Shown here: in pieces, positions 34,661 through 44,625 of the stretch
Layout: every line of letters starts with the position of its first letter
Numbering within the stretch: the stretch's first letter is position 1
NCBI RefSeq assembly: GCF_000241305.1
Contig: NZ_BAEH01000042.1
Span: 1 to 55,509 of the forward strand
DNA: 55,509 nucleotides
Source: Gordonia effusa NBRC 100432
Lineage (GTDB): Bacteria; Actinomycetota; Actinomycetes; Mycobacteriales; Mycobacteriaceae
Direction: 5' to 3'
The notes under the pieces: model-generated
The model's database searches: none
What the model saw: only the letters and a program-made list of their open reading frames with translations
Told to the model about the DNA's origin: nothing
Position numbers and translations under genes: made by a program

Positions 34661-35890
34661 TCAGCCCAGCGCGTCGGAGAAACGCTGAGCCAGTTCACCA
34701 ACCTGCTCGGTGGTCATGACAAATGTCGGCGAAACCTGAAGGGCACCTTGGCCTGCCGCGCGTGTTACCACGCCTTGTTCACGCAGGCGCAGCACCGCCG
34801 CAGGCGCGGTAGCCGGATCGGCCAGCTGCACCGCGGCTACCGCCCCGAGTCCCACGCGTACCTCGCTGACCGCGTCGAGCCCAGCCAGTGGGGCGAACGC
34901 CGTCGCGAGGTCACCCTCAAGTCGGGATGCCTCGGCGAGCAATCCCTCGCGCTCGATGATGTCGAGGTTGGCCATCGCCGCCGCCGCGGCACCGGCATGG
35001 CCGCCGTAGGTGTAACCGTGGCGGAACCAAACACCGCCGCCGTGGAATGGCTCGGCGATCCGGGGCGCGATAAAGACCGCACCCATCGGAACATAGCCTG
35101 ACGTCAGGCCTTTGGCGGTGGTAATCATGTCCGGTTCGAGACCGAATCGTGTACTGGCAAACCAAGATTCGGCGCCGATGCGACCAAACCCGGTCACTAC
35201 CTCGTCGGCTATGAATAGCACGTCGTTGTCGCGGCAGATGGCTCGCACCTCTTCGAGGTAGCCCTCCGGTGGCAGGTAGACGCCACCGGCGCCGATGATC
35301 GGCTCGCAGAAGAACGCGGCGACGCGCTCGGCTCCCACCCGCTCGATCAAACCGAGCAGACTCTTAGCGTCGTTCCAGTCGACGGTCTCGGTGTCGGGCA
35401 GGAACTCGCCGTAACCGTCATGGTTAGCAGGGATTCCGGCGAGCGACGTACCACCGATATGCATGCCGTGGTAGGCCTTAGATCGCCCGACCATGATGGT
35501 CTTCTCCGGCTTGCCGACTTCGCGCCAGAAACGACGCGCCAGTTTTGCCGCGGTCTCCACTGAATCACTACCGCCGGACGTGAAAAAGATCTTGCTGCCG
35601 GCGACCGGCGCGATCTCCGAGAGCCGATTCGCGAGATCTAAAGTGACGTCGGCGGTCATGTCGCCGAACCCCGAGTAGTGCGCGAGCTTGCCGAGTTGCG
35701 CGGCCACCGCTTCGCCTACTTCGGTGCGCCCGTGGCCGATATTGGTGAACCACAATCCGGCCGTCGCGTCGAGATACTGGTTACCGTCGGCGTCGAATAC
35801 GTGCGCGCCAGCGCCGCGCGCGATCACAAACGGACCCGCGGCGTTGACCGCTCCCATGTCGGCAAAACCGTGCCACAGCGCATTAGTCAT
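34661..35890 (-). CDS. Class III PLP-dependent aminotransferase
   Basis: Predicted 409 aa. The PLP lysine is in TTAKGLTSGYVPMGA; IADEVVTGFGRIG holds the cofactor Asp; FTSGGSDSVETAAKLARRFW is the phosphate-binding segment; and GYTYGGHAGAAAAAMAN follows. Closest in feel to beta-alanine/omega-amino-acid:pyruvate and putrescine aminotransferases; substrate not resolved. ATG 35890 has no strong ribosome site. It is divergent from hrpA with 118 bases between. Confidence 0.87.
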   Translation of the reverse strand: MTNALWHGFADMGAVNAAGPFVIARGAGAHVFDADGNQYLDATAGLWFTNIGHGRTEVGEAVAAQLGKLAHYSGFGDMTADVTLDLANRLSEIAPVAGSKIFFTSGGSDSVETAAKLARRFWREVGKPEKTIMVGRSKAYHGMHIGGTSLAGIPANHDGYGEFLPDTETVDWNDAKSLLGLIERVGAERVAAFFCEPIIGAGGVYLPPEGYLEEVRAICRDNDVLFIADEVVTGFGRIGAESWFASTRFGLEPDMITTAKGLTSGYVPMGAVFIAPRIAEPFHGGGVWFRHGYTYGGHAGAAAAAMANLDIIEREGLLAEASRLEGDLATAFAPLAGLDAVSEVRVGLGAVAAVQLADPATAPAAVLRLREQGVVTRAAGQGALQVSPTFVMTTEQVGELAQRFSDALG

Positions 35891-35992
35891 GGCCTACATC
35901 ATGCCGGTAGCGGTCCACTCCGCCGCACTCAGCCCCGACGCGGGACGCGCCGCACTCTCGATGTGGATGTCGAGAGCGGGCGATCCAAGCCG

Positions 35993-35998
35993 TATCCT
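35993..35998 (+). promoter_or_regulatory. Candidate -10 box of hrpA
   Basis: TATCCT ten bases before the hrpA ATG, which would give a leader of only a few bases. -35 sequence poor. Confidence 0.35.
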
Positions 35999-36008
35999 GA
36001 TAAGTGCC

Positions 36009-39000
36009 ATGCCACCATCGGAAACCACAGACTCTGCCACGACTATCTCGGCGCCAGATATCAAGAAATATCGGCAGGCATTGGACGAACTCACTCTTAT
36101 CGATGCCCATCGGCTCGGTCGCCGCCTCGACTCGTTCCGCGGTTCCGGCCGTAGCGGCAAGTCTTCGGCCCGCAGAGGTTCGAAACCACCGACCTGGGAA
36201 TCACTCACCGCCGACCTCGCCAAAGCGCAGTCACGAATAGCCCGACGCACCGAGTTGGTCCCGACGCTTACCTACCCTGACGATCTGCCGGTCAGCACCG
36301 CACGCGAAGAAATCAGCGCCGCGATCGCCGAACATCAGGTCGTGGTGATCGCGGGCGAAACAGGCTCGGGGAAAACGACTCAGTTGCCCAAGATCTGCCT
36401 CGAACTCGGACGCGGTATCCGCGGCGCCATCGGCCATACTCAACCCCGACGAATCGCCGCCAGTTCGGTGGCCACCCGGATCGCTGAGGAGACGAAGACC
36501 GACCTCGGAGACGCCATCGGCTACTCGGTCCGGTTCGCCGACAAAACCGGCGCGGACACGCTGGTCAAGGTCATGACCGACGGCATCTTGCTGCGTGAGA
36601 TCGCGAGCGACCCGATGCTGCGGGCATACGACACACTAATCATCGACGAAGCGCACGAGCGCAGCCTCAACATCGACTTCATCCTCGGCTTCCTTAAGCG
36701 GCTGCTCCCCCGCCGGCCCGATCTCAAGGTGATCATCACCTCGGCGACGATCGAACCCGACCGATTCGCACGGCATTTCGCGGTCGACGGTACCGACGAC
36801 GCCGTTCCCATTCTCGAAGTGTCCGGGCGTGCCTATCCGGTCGATATTCGGTATCGGCCGTGGGGAGAGCCGGGCGACTCCGCTGAGATCGATACCGATA
36901 ATGATCACGCTGACCTCGACCAAATCGGCGCGATCGACGCGGCGATCGGCGAGTTGTGGTCGACCAGCGGCGGCGGTCGCGGCGATATCCTCATCTTCCT
37001 GCCAACCGAGCGCGATATTCGCGACACCGCCGACGCACTGAAACACCGAGCCAACAAAGGGGCGGAGATCGTCCCCCTGTTCGCCCGCCTCTCCAACGCC
37101 GAACAACGCCGAGTCTTCACCCCCTCAGATGGACGTCGAATCGTGTTGGCTACCAACGTCGCTGAAACTTCACTGACCGTCCCCGGTATTCGCTACGTGA
37201 TCGACACCGGAACTGCCCGTGTCGCAAGGTATTCCACGCGGACCAAGGTCAATCGTCTTCCCATCGAACCGGTTTCGCAGGCAAGCGCACGACAGCGGGC
37301 CGGTCGGTGCGGCCGCGTCGCCCCGGGTATCTGCATCCGCTTGTACAGCGAGGACGACTTCGACAGTCGGTCCGAGTTCACCGATCCGGAGATTCTGCGT
37401 ACCAACCTCGCCGGTGTCATCCTGTCGATGCTGTCGCTGCGTCTCGGCGACATCGCCGACTTCCCGTTCGTCCAAGCACCCGGCGATCGCGCCATCCGGG
37501 ACGGTGTCGCGGTATTGCACGAGTTGGGAGCCATCGAATCGCCGTCATCGAATTCGGCTCCGCCACGCTTGACGCGCGTCGGGCGCGAACTCGCCACGTT
37601 GCCGGTCGATCCACGGCTCGGGCGAATGCTGGTCGAGGCGCATCATCTCGGTTGCCTCGACGACGTGCTTGTCATCGCAGCGGCACTTTCGTTGCCCGAT
37701 GTCCGCGAACGGCCGGTCGACCATCGCCAGGCAGCCGACGAATCGCATAGGCGCTTCGATGTGCCCGGGTCAGATTTCCTCTCCTACCTGGAACTCTGGG
37801 ACTACCTGAACGAACAACGAAGTACCCTGTCGAGCAGCAAGTTTCGCCGAACCTGTGAACGCGAGTTCTTGCACTGGGTGCGTATCCGCGAATGGCGAGA
37901 CCTGCACCGCCAGCTGACGTCGATCGTTACTGACCTCAACTGGTCGACGAGCGCGACCCAGCGTGATGCGGATGCTATTCATCGCTCGATTCTGTCGGGC
38001 CTTCTTTCGAATATCGCGGCCCGCAACGGCGACAGTCGTGAGTACACGGGGGCGCGTAACACCACGCTGATGATCTTTCCCGGATCGTCGCTGTCGAAGA
38101 AGTCGCCGCCGTTCATCATGGCCGCGGAACTGCTCGAGACATCACGTCTGTTCGCGCATACTGTCGCCCGGGTTGACCCGCTGTGGGCAGAGAAACTCGC
38201 GGGTGATCTCGTCAAACGCGTCTATAGCGAACCGCATTGGTCCTCCAAACGCGGTTCGACGATGGCTCACGAGCGCGTCACGCTCTACGGCGTGCCGCTG
38301 GTCGCATCACGACGCGTCACCTACACCTCCATCGACCCCGAGCTGTGTCGGGAAATGTTCATCCGGCACGCCCTCGTGGAAGGTGACTGGCGAACCGAGC
38401 ACAAGTTCTTCACGCATAATCGGGCATTGCTCGATGACGCGGCGGATATCGAGCACCGGGCGCGTCGCGGCGATATCACCATCACCGATGATCAGTTATA
38501 CGAGTTCTACGACAAACGCATACCAGCGGAGGTGACCTCAGCACGACATTTCGACGCATGGTGGCGCACCGCGCGACGTGCCGACGCCACCATGCTCGAC
38601 CTCGCCGAGTCCGACGTCGTGGGCACTGCCGATACTCCGGTTGCGGCTACCGACTTCCCCGGGGCATGGGCTCAGGGAACGTTGCGGCTCGATCTCACCT
38701 ACAAATTCGCGCCGGGTGATCCCGATGATGGTGTGAGCGTGGTGATTCCAGCGGCGCTCCTGCACCACGTCCGCCCAGCGGGCTTCGACTGGTCGGTGCC
38801 GGGAATGCGTGCGGAACTGGCGACCGAACTGGTCAAGTCATTGCCGAAATCACTACGCAAGTCGATGGCACCGGCATCGCGCTTCGCGGAGGCCGCACTG
38901 GCGAGACTCAAACCACGGTCGGAGCCGTTGACCAAGGGGCTTGCGAGAGAACTCTCGGCGATGACCGGATTATCGATCGCCGCAGGCGATTTCGACACCG

Positions 39001-39986
39001 ACGCCATACCCGCGCATCTCCGCGTCAACTTTCGTGTCATCGACGCCGACGGCGCTACGGTCTCGACGGGTAAGTCATTGTCGGCTCTACAGTCTGGTGG
39101 CGGTGGTGGATCAGCCAAGCGCCCGGCCGCTGTCGTGAGGCGGTGGACCGCGGAAAGCATCGGCAATCTGCCGCGCGAAAAGACCGACACCGTTGCGGGC
39201 CAACAGGTTACCCGCTATCCGACCCTAAAAGTGGTCGACGGCGGTGTCAGTCGCATCTTGGCGACGACGCCGACTCAGGCCAATCGAATGTTGCATGAGG
39301 CGGTCTGCGCACTACTTTCCGCAGCACTCCCCTCGCTGCCGGTGCGAATCACTCGAACACTCGATCCGGCCGGAACTCTCGCGCTTAGCCAAAGTCCTTA
39401 CAGGACAGTTGAGTTGATGCTCGCCGAATGTACCGCGCGAGCCGTCTTCGAATGTGTTACTCCCGCGATGACTGCCGACATCCGCACCCCTGAACAGTTC
39501 GACATGTTGCGCAAGAACGTCTCCGGCCCAGTCGCCGAGAAGGCGGTATCGGTATTTGACGCGATGGTTGACGCATTACGCGAAGTGGCGCCGACGCGCA
39601 CCGAGATCGATGCGAATGCCGGGTCACTCGCCGCCGACGATGTCGCTGATCAGCTACACAATCTGATCTATTCCGGATTTGTGGCGGCCACCGCACTGAC
39701 GCATTTGCGGTCGATTCCGCGATATCTGCACGCGGCACGTATTCGGTTGGAGCAGTTGGCGATTGCTCCCGACCGGGATGCCGCGGGTTTGGCTGTCATC
39801 GACCGCGTTGTCGAGGCGTGGAATCAGCGGCTTGCCCAGCTACCGCCGGGGCGGCGCGACGCGTTCAACGAGTCGGCGACGTGGCTCGTCGAGGAGTTGC
39901 GAGTTGGAATCTTCGCACAACGACTCGGTACGGCATATCCGGTGTCCGAGAAGCGGATTCGCCGCGCCTTCGACGAATTTAGGTGA
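36009..39986 (+). CDS. hrpA: ATP-dependent RNA helicase HrpA (DEAH/RHA family)
   Basis: Predicted 1325 aa, normal for bacterial HrpA. Walker [10 protein letters not shown] at residues 117-125, TQPRRIAA (Ia), [12 protein letters not shown] (motif II, DEAH), ITSATIEP (III), [21 protein letters not shown] (V) and [13 protein letters not shown] (VI). HA2 and OB-like domains follow ([13 protein letters not shown]...), then the long DUF3418 C-terminus ending [23 protein letters not shown] remodelling; E. coli HrpA acts on stalled ribosomes and mRNA. ATG 36009 is chosen; an in-frame extension to 35688 lies under the divergent aminotransferase. The stop overlaps nrdR by eight bases, convergent. Confidence 0.93.
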   Translation: MPPSETTDSATTISAPDIKKYRQALDELTLIDAHRLGRRLDSFRGSGRSGKSSARRGSKPPTWESLTADLAKAQSRIARRTELVPTLTYPDDLPVSTAREEISAAIAEHQVVVIAGETGSGKTTQLPKICLELGRGIRGAIGHTQPRRIAASSVATRIAEETKTDLGDAIGYSVRFADKTGADTLVKVMTDGILLREIASDPMLRAYDTLIIDEAHERSLNIDFILGFLKRLLPRRPDLKVIITSATIEPDRFARHFAVDGTDDAVPILEVSGRAYPVDIRYRPWGEPGDSAEIDTDNDHADLDQIGAIDAAIGELWSTSGGGRGDILIFLPTERDIRDTADALKHRANKGAEIVPLFARLSNAEQRRVFTPSDGRRIVLATNVAETSLTVPGIRYVIDTGTARVARYSTRTKVNRLPIEPVSQASARQRAGRCGRVAPGICIRLYSEDDFDSRSEFTDPEILRTNLAGVILSMLSLRLGDIADFPFVQAPGDRAIRDGVAVLHELGAIESPSSNSAPPRLTRVGRELATLPVDPRLGRMLVEAHHLGCLDDVLVIAAALSLPDVRERPVDHRQAADESHRRFDVPGSDFLSYLELWDYLNEQRSTLSSSKFRRTCEREFLHWVRIREWRDLHRQLTSIVTDLNWSTSATQRDADAIHRSILSGLLSNIAARNGDSREYTGARNTTLMIFPGSSLSKKSPPFIMAAELLETSRLFAHTVARVDPLWAEKLAGDLVKRVYSEPHWSSKRGSTMAHERVTLYGVPLVASRRVTYTSIDPELCREMFIRHALVEGDWRTEHKFFTHNRALLDDAADIEHRARRGDITITDDQLYEFYDKRIPAEVTSARHFDAWWRTARRADATMLDLAESDVVGTADTPVAATDFPGAWAQGTLRLDLTYKFAPGDPDDGVSVVIPAALLHHVRPAGFDWSVPGMRAELATELVKSLPKSLRKSMAPASRFAEAALARLKPRSEPLTKGLARELSAMTGLSIAAGDFDTDAIPAHLRVNFRVIDADGATVSTGKSLSALQSGGGGGSAKRPAAVVRRWTAESIGNLPREKTDTVAGQQVTRYPTLKVVDGGVSRILATTPTQANRMLHEAVCALLSAALPSLPVRITRTLDPAGTLALSQSPYRTVELMLAECTARAVFECVTPAMTADIRTPEQFDMLRKNVSGPVAEKAVSVFDAMVDALREVAPTRTEIDANAGSLAADDVADQLHNLIYSGFVAATALTHLRSIPRYLHAARIRLEQLAIAPDRDAAGLAVIDRVVEAWNQRLAQLPPGRRDAFNESATWLVEELRVGIFAQRLGTAYPVSEKRIRRAFDEFR

Positions 39987-40473
39987 GTTGCGCGTCAGTG
40001 GCTTCGTCGCGGGATTCGCGACGCTGACTGACATGCTTACGCAGATCGTCAATCTCCTGTTGGAAGTCGGCCAGCGACTCGAAGGACCGGTACACCGAGG
40101 CGAACCGAAGGTAGGCGACTTCGTCAAGGTCTCGCAACGGACCGAGGATGGCCAGTCCAACCTCGTTGCTGGGGATCTCGGCCGAACCGGACGCGCGGAC
40201 AGCCTCTTCGACCTGTTGGGCAAGTAGCGCGAGGTCGTCTTCGGCAACATCGCGTCCCTGGCAAGCACGGCGCACGCCGCGCATGACCTTCTCGCGGCTG
40301 AACGGCTCGGTCACGCCATTACGTTTAACGACGGCGAGGACGGCACTTTCCACGGTCGTGAAGCGTCGGCCACATGCGGCGCATGATCGCCTACGGCGAA
40401 TCGCCTGCCCTTCATCGGCAACCCTGGAGTCGACAACCTTGGTGTCGTCGTGTTTGCAGAAGGGACAGCGCAT
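39979..40473 (-). CDS. nrdR: Ribonucleotide reductase repressor NrdR
   Basis: Represses nrd operons when dATP/ATP occupy its regulatory domain. Predicted 164 aa. Zinc ribbon with CPFC (3-6) and CAAC (31-34) followed by an ATP-cone domain ([24 protein letters not shown]). ATG 40473 follows a TACTCT -10 box by seven bases: a leaderless start, which rules out the longer upstream reading. Convergent with hrpA with overlapping stops. Confidence 0.95.
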   Translation of the reverse strand: MRCPFCKHDDTKVVDSRVADEGQAIRRRRSCAACGRRFTTVESAVLAVVKRNGVTEPFSREKVMRGVRRACQGRDVAEDDLALLAQQVEEAVRASGSAEIPSNEVGLAILGPLRDLDEVAYLRFASVYRSFESLADFQQEIDDLRKHVSQRRESRDEATDAQLT

Positions 40474-40486
40474 ACCTAGAAGAGTA
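40474..40486 (-). promoter_or_regulatory. nrdR leaderless -10 box
   Basis: TACTCT on the minus strand (plus 40481-40486) ends seven bases before the nrdR ATG; no ribosome site is present. Confidence 0.55.
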
Positions 40487-40507
40487 ACTGTCCGCACTTC
40501 GACAACT

Positions 40508-40984
40508 TCAGTAGACAGGGGTCACCAGCGCTTGCCCCACCCGCACGTTCGATGAGTCAAGGTTGTTGAGTTCGACGATCTTGTTGACGACCGTCTGGTT
40601 CGACATTTCCGGGGCGACTCGTGCGGCGATCGCGCTCAGCGACTCGCCGGAGCGCACATGGACCACCGACGTCGCCGTCGGGGTGGGTGCGACCGAAGCT
40701 TCATAGTTGCCGCCAACCACCGCGAAGAACCAAACCAGACCGGCCAGCGCGGCGCCGACGAGCACACTTGCGACACCACGACGTCGGCGGTAGACAGCCA
40801 CGTTCCGGTTCTCGCGGGCTCGCATCCCTTCGGTCCCCGAGCAGCGCGTTCCGGCTGGCCACGACACGTCGGGGCGCCGGTCGATCGGTCGGGTCGCCGA
40901 GCCCGGCGAGCGTCGGGGTGACGGCCGCGTCGGCGCCAGTGCGCCGGTCCGAGGGGCGATACGCGGAGCGAGTGCTGCGGTCAT
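40508..40984 (-). CDS. LysM-domain membrane protein (ChiZ-like), SOS-controlled
   Basis: Predicted 158 aa. A basic Pro/Arg-rich cytosolic region is followed by one membrane helix ([23 protein letters not shown], about residues 68-90) and a LysM-type C-terminal domain ([37 protein letters not shown]). M. tuberculosis Rv2719c (ChiZ), divergent from lexA, has this layout and is a DNA-damage-induced division regulator acting on the wall. ATG 40984 has AGGAGG five bases upstream. Three SOS boxes lie between it and lexA. Confidence 0.83.
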   Translation of the reverse strand: MTAALAPRIAPRTGALAPTRPSPRRSPGSATRPIDRRPDVSWPAGTRCSGTEGMRARENRNVAVYRRRRGVASVLVGAALAGLVWFFAVVGGNYEASVAPTPTATSVVHVRSGESLSAIAARVAPEMSNQTVVNKIVELNNLDSSNVRVGQALVTPVY

Positions 40985-41000
40985 GGTGTCCTCCTGGTGT

Positions 41001-41016
41001 ACGAACCTGTGTTCGA
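41001..41016. promoter_or_regulatory. SOS (LexA) box 1
   Basis: ACGAACCTGTGTTCGA: near-perfect match to the actinobacterial LexA box CGAAC-N4-GTTCG, 17 bases upstream of the LysM gene start. Confidence 0.85.
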
Positions 41017-41031
41017 TGAACTTATGTTCGA
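41017..41031. promoter_or_regulatory. SOS (LexA) box 2
   Basis: TGAACTTATGTTCGA: GAAC-N4-GTTC core, immediately following box 1 with no gap, so two LexA dimers would sit end to end. Confidence 0.75.
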
Positions 41032-41068
41032 TTTCTAGCACGACCCACTGACAATGTCTCGCGACACG

Positions 41069-41084
41069 TCGAACAAATGTTTGA
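41069..41084. promoter_or_regulatory. SOS (LexA) box 3
   Basis: TCGAACAAATGTTTGA: CGAAC-N4-GTTTG, one mismatch from the consensus, 83 bases upstream of lexA and probably the site for lexA autoregulation. Confidence 0.82.
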
Positions 41085-41166
41085 AAGTCCAGCTCGGCTC
41101 GTCTAGTTTTGAGTGCAGAACGCCACCGCAAGCACCCAAGAAGGACCACAGGAGAGGAACTAGCTG

Positions 41167-41877
41167 ATGACTGAGCAGGGACCGTCGGACGATTCCGCGG
41201 CCGACGGCGCACTCGACTCGACCTTGGCCGAATCCGTCGAGGCGACATTGACCACGCGTCAGCGCGCGGTGTTGGAGTACATCCGCAAGTCCGTCCGCAT
41301 GCGCGGTTATCCGCCGAGTATCCGCGAGATCGGCGATGCCGTCGGCCTCACCTCCACGTCATCGGTCGCCCATCAGTTACGCACTCTCGAACGCAAGGGA
41401 CTGCTCCGCCGCGACCACAACCGTCCACGCGCGGTGAATATCCAAGACAACGAGCCGGATCCGTCGGGTGATTCGCCATTCGGTGGGGTCGCGACCATGC
41501 CGACGCCGACATTCGTTCCGGTCCTCGGCCGGATCGCCGCCGGCGGACCGATCCTGGCCGAGGAAGCCGTCGAGGATGTCTTTCCGCTGCCCCGGGAACT
41601 CGTCGGCGACGGATCGCTCTTCCTGCTCAAGGTCGTCGGCGAGTCAATGATCGATGCCGCTATTTGTGATGGCGACTGGGTTGTCGTGCGTCAACAGAAT
41701 GTGGCGGAGAACGGCGATATCGTCGCCGCGATGATCGATGGCGAGGCAACAGTCAAGACCTTCAAACGTAAACGCGGTCATGTGTGGCTGATGCCGCACA
41801 ACGTCATGTTCGAGCCCATCGCGGGAGATGACGCCACGATCCTCGGCAAGGTGGTGACGGTCCTGCGTCGGGTCTAG
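41167..41877 (+). CDS. lexA: SOS repressor LexA
   Basis: Predicted 236 aa. N-terminal winged helix ([34 protein letters not shown]) and S24 self-cleaving domain: cleavage site Ala125-Gly126 in RIAAGGP, catalytic Ser160 in [15 protein letters not shown] and Lys197 in ATVKTFK. RecA-ssDNA triggers cleavage, releasing the divergent LysM gene and lexA. ATG 41167 with GGAGAGGA upstream. Downstream 41878-42039 is a repeat-rich spacer before the convergent ptsI. Confidence 0.97.
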   Translation: MTEQGPSDDSAADGALDSTLAESVEATLTTRQRAVLEYIRKSVRMRGYPPSIREIGDAVGLTSTSSVAHQLRTLERKGLLRRDHNRPRAVNIQDNEPDPSGDSPFGGVATMPTPTFVPVLGRIAAGGPILAEEAVEDVFPLPRELVGDGSLFLLKVVGESMIDAAICDGDWVVVRQQNVAENGDIVAAMIDGEATVKTFKRKRGHVWLMPHNVMFEPIAGDDATILGKVVTVLRRV

Positions 41878-41887
41878 ACGCAGGTGA

Positions 41888-42048
41888 GGCTGAAGTCTGC
41901 GACCTCAGGCGGCGTCGAGGGCAGGACTCCGTCAGCACGCACCAGACCGCAGGCTTCAGTCGGCGGTCTGCAGACTGCAATCGGCAACGTCAGCAACGTC
42001 GAGGGCAGGACTCCCCCGGCGACCGCCAGAACGCAGACTTCAGCCGGC
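41888..42048. repeat. Direct and inverted repeats between lexA and ptsI
   Basis: Two imperfect 52-bp copies beginning CGTCGAGGGCAGGACTCC (41913-41964 and 41997-42048). A 13-bp inverted pair GGCTGAAGTCTGC (41888-41900) and GCAGACTTCAGCC (42033-42045) encloses them. The distal arm overlaps the ptsI stop codon. Shorter TCTGCAGA palindromes lie between the copies. Confidence 0.65.
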
Positions 42049-43710
42049 CAGCGCCTGGGCCGCCGCTGCCCGCGCCGACGCCGGGTCGGTGGTAGCGAGC
42101 GCCGCACGCGCCGCGGCTTCGCATGACGCCATCGTGACCTGCCCAAGCCGGGCTCCGACTGCCGCGGCGGCAACCGGAGCACTCGACAACGACGTCACGC
42201 CCATTCCGACGAGTACACAGGCCAGCAGCGGATCTGCCGCCGCCTCACCACATACTCCGACGGGCTTCCCGACGGCACGACCGGCGGCGGCGACCGTCGA
42301 AACGAGCGACAACACAGCCGGTTGCCACGGGTCGGTCAGCGTGGCCAATTCGGCCGACATGCGATCGGCCGCCATTGTGTACTGAGTCAGATCGTTGGTA
42401 CCGATCGACACGAAATCCACTTCGGCCAGGATCGCCGATGCCAACAGTGCTGCCGCCGGGACCTCGATCATCACCCCAGCCGTCAAACCCCGTTCGCGAG
42501 CACGTGCGGCGAATTCCGCCGCTTCTGCGACGGTCGCGATCATCGGCGCCATCACCCAGACATCTGCCCCGCTGCCGGCCGCGGCCGCCGCGATGGCGTC
42601 GAGTTGCGTTTCTCTCAATTCCGGCTGAGCGGTAGCGATTCGGTTGCCCCGCACGCCCAATGCGGGGTTGGCCTCCTGCGGACTCGTCACGAATTTCATC
42701 GGTTTATCCGATCCCGCGTCTAGCGTCCGGATCACCACCTTGCGATCGCCGAACGCGTCGAATACTTCGCGATAGCTCGCGGCCTGCTCATCGACGGTCG
42801 GAGCCGTCGCGCGATCCAAGAAGGCCAACTCGGTGCGGAACAACCCGATACCGGCCACCGGTTTCGACGACGCCGCCCGCGCGGACGGTCCATCGGCGAC
42901 ATTCGCCAGAACCGCGATGTCGAGACCGTCGGCGGTACGGCCGGGCCCGGCCCATGCCGCGACCAGATCCGCCTCCTTCTGCCAGGTCGCCGCCGCGGCG
43001 CGCGCGGCGTCGGGCGGCGGCTCGACATCGATAGTGCCGTCGGTTCCATCGATCAAGACCGGGGTTCCGGTGGCGACACTGGCTAGATCGTCGACAGCCA
43101 CGATGCACGGGATTCCGAGTTGCCGCGCGATGATCGCGGTGTGGCTCGTCGGCCCGCCCAATCGCGTCACCAATGCGATCACCAACGTCGGGTCCAGCCC
43201 CGCGGTATCGGCTGGCGCTAGATCATCCGCGAATAGCACCGACGGCGAATCAGGCACGGGCACACCAGGTTCCGGTGATCCCAGCAAGACTGCAAGAACA
43301 CGATCGCGGACATCGTTGAGGTCGGTGACGCGCTCTGCCATCAAGCCACCCAATTTGGTGAACAGGTCGGCGAATTGCTTCGTGGCGGCGACCGCGGCAT
43401 CGGCCGCTGGACTACCGGAATTGATGAGTTTTCCCGCGGCGGAAAGCCAGCCACGATCCTCGGCGAGTCCGGCGGTGGCGCTGAGCACCTCCGCGGCGAC
43501 GCCGGTGCTGGCCGACGCCCGAGCTCGCAGTTTGGCCGCGACGTCGGCGGCGGCCGCCGAGAATCGATCGACTTCACGGGCGCGCTCGGCGTCGACCAAT
43601 TCCACCGACGACGGTACGAACTCCGGGCGCGCTCCCGGCCAGATCACCGGCCCGTACGCGATACCTGAAACAACCGGGGTTCCGGTCAACTGCGCTGTGG
43701 CGTCCGGCAC
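42040..43710 (-). CDS. ptsI: PTS phosphoenolpyruvate-protein phosphotransferase (enzyme I)
   Basis: Predicted 556 aa cytosolic. Takes phosphate from PEP onto His190 (GGPTSHTAIIARQ) and passes it to HPr. C-terminal PEP-binding barrel: GIGLFRTELAFLDR, IRTLDAGSDKP, GVRGNRIA and GVCGEAAADP with the catalytic Cys. GTG 43710 is chosen because AGGTGA lies five bases upstream; GTG 43719 is the alternative. Divergent from the fruR-fruK-fruA-ptsH operon, which together makes the fructose system. Confidence 0.93.
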   Translation of the reverse strand: MPDATAQLTGTPVVSGIAYGPVIWPGARPEFVPSSVELVDAERAREVDRFSAAAADVAAKLRARASASTGVAAEVLSATAGLAEDRGWLSAAGKLINSGSPAADAAVAATKQFADLFTKLGGLMAERVTDLNDVRDRVLAVLLGSPEPGVPVPDSPSVLFADDLAPADTAGLDPTLVIALVTRLGGPTSHTAIIARQLGIPCIVAVDDLASVATGTPVLIDGTDGTIDVEPPPDAARAAAATWQKEADLVAAWAGPGRTADGLDIAVLANVADGPSARAASSKPVAGIGLFRTELAFLDRATAPTVDEQAASYREVFDAFGDRKVVIRTLDAGSDKPMKFVTSPQEANPALGVRGNRIATAQPELRETQLDAIAAAAAGSGADVWVMAPMIATVAEAAEFAARARERGLTAGVMIEVPAAALLASAILAEVDFVSIGTNDLTQYTMAADRMSAELATLTDPWQPAVLSLVSTVAAAGRAVGKPVGVCGEAAADPLLACVLVGMGVTSLSSAPVAAAAVGARLGQVTMASCEAAARAALATTDPASARAAAAQALAG

Positions 43711-43737
43711 GAGACTCACCTTTCATCGAGCAACTTA

Positions 43738-43753
43738 TGTGATCTAGGTTACG
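43738..43753. promoter_or_regulatory. Candidate GlxR/CRP-type site at the ptsI -10 box
   Basis: TGTGATCTAGGTTACG: left half and central TA match TGTGANNTANNTCACA, the right half only partly. It overlaps the ptsI -10 box, so binding there would repress ptsI. GlxR control of the fru/pts genes is known in Corynebacterium. Confidence 0.35.
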
Positions 43754-43773
43754 AGAATTACTTGACTTGTCAA
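43746..43773 (-). promoter_or_regulatory. ptsI promoter
   Basis: On the minus strand TTGACA (plus 43768-43773), a 16-base spacer, and TAACCT (43746-43751): a close match to the housekeeping consensus. The transcript should begin about 30 bases before the ptsI GTG. The -35 is one arm of the TTGAC-TT-GTCAA palindrome (43762-43773), whose other arm may be the -35 for fruR. Confidence 0.65.
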
Positions 43774-43804
43774 CACAGTCGGGAGTAAAACCATATATAT
43801 CAAC

Positions 43805-43832
43805 ATTCACAGATGTCCATATCCACATGAAT
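43805..43832. promoter_or_regulatory. Candidate DeoR-type operator upstream of fruR
   Basis: Nested inverted repeats: ATGT-N8-ACAT (43813-43828) flanked by ATTCA (43805-43809) and TGAAT (43828-43832). It lies 20-47 bases before the fruR ATG, suited to autoregulation by the DeoR-family protein. Binding unproven. Confidence 0.4.
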
Positions 43833-43851
43833 CCACGAGAGGTACCCGTCG

Positions 43852-44625
43852 ATGTACGCAGCGGAACGACATGAGGCGATCGCTGGCGCCGTGCGCGAAC
43901 ACGGCCGGGTGTCAGTCCTCGACCTGGCCGCCCAATTCGACGTGACCGGCGAAACCATCCGTCGCGATCTCGCTGCCCTCGAACGCACCGGCCACGTCCA
44001 TCGGGTACACGGCGGCGCTGTCGACCCCGGCCTATCAACTCTCGATGCCGGCGAACGCCCACTCGCCCAGCGCATCGCCGAGCATAGCGAGGCAAAGACC
44101 GCCATCGGCATTGCCGCACAACAGTTTCTGCCGGCCGCGGGGGGATCGGTGTTCTTCGATGCCGGCACTACCACCTACCAAGCCGCACGCGCCATCGTCG
44201 ATCCGCGTGAGCTGACCATCGCAACCAACGCGCTAGGTATCGCCGCAGCCCTCGCCACTGCGCCGGCGGTGAATCTGCACCTCGTCGGCGGACGGCTACG
44301 TGGTCTTACCCAGGCCAGCGTTGGCGCCGATACCGTCGCCGCCATTGCGAAACTCCGAATCTCGGTCGCCTTCGTCGGCACCAATGGGCTCTCCATGAAC
44401 CACGGCTGCTCCACTCCCGACCCCGACGAAGCAGCCGTAAAGTCGGCAATCGTCGCCAGCGCGAATCGCGTTGTAGTACTTGCCGATTCATCAAAATTCG
44501 GCATCGACGAGCTGGTGTCGTTCGCCCCCCTCGCCGACGTCGACGTCATCATTACCGACGCCGGCGCAGACGCGGCTGACGTCGAACGATTCACCGAGCA
44601 CGGAATCGAGGTCGTAACCGCATGA
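43852..44625 (+). CDS. fruR: DeoR-family regulator of fructose genes
   Basis: Predicted 257 aa. N-terminal DeoR helix-turn-helix (VSVLDLAAQFDVTGETIRRDLAALERTG) and a sugar-phosphate-binding domain with DAGTTTYQAARAI, TNALGIA, GTNGLSMNHG and DEAAVKSAIVASANRVVVLADSSKFG. Probably senses fructose-1-phosphate or a related phosphate. Its stop overlaps the fruK start by four bases (ATGA). ATG 43852 follows GAGAGG. Confidence 0.9.
   Translation: MYAAERHEAIAGAVREHGRVSVLDLAAQFDVTGETIRRDLAALERTGHVHRVHGGAVDPGLSTLDAGERPLAQRIAEHSEAKTAIGIAAQQFLPAAGGSVFFDAGTTTYQAARAIVDPRELTIATNALGIAAALATAPAVNLHLVGGRLRGLTQASVGADTVAAIAKLRISVAFVGTNGLSMNHGCSTPDPDEAAVKSAIVASANRVVVLADSSKFGIDELVSFAPLADVDVIITDAGADAADVERFTEHGIEVVTA

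Noticed and set aside
35688..36008. N-terminal extension of hrpA
   Set aside because: Covers the divergent aminotransferase start; the -10 box at 35993 and the family start favour 36009.
41913..42048. Possible CRISPR or phage attachment repeats after lexA
   Set aside because: Only two 52-bp imperfect copies with a 32-bp gap, no cas or integrase genes.
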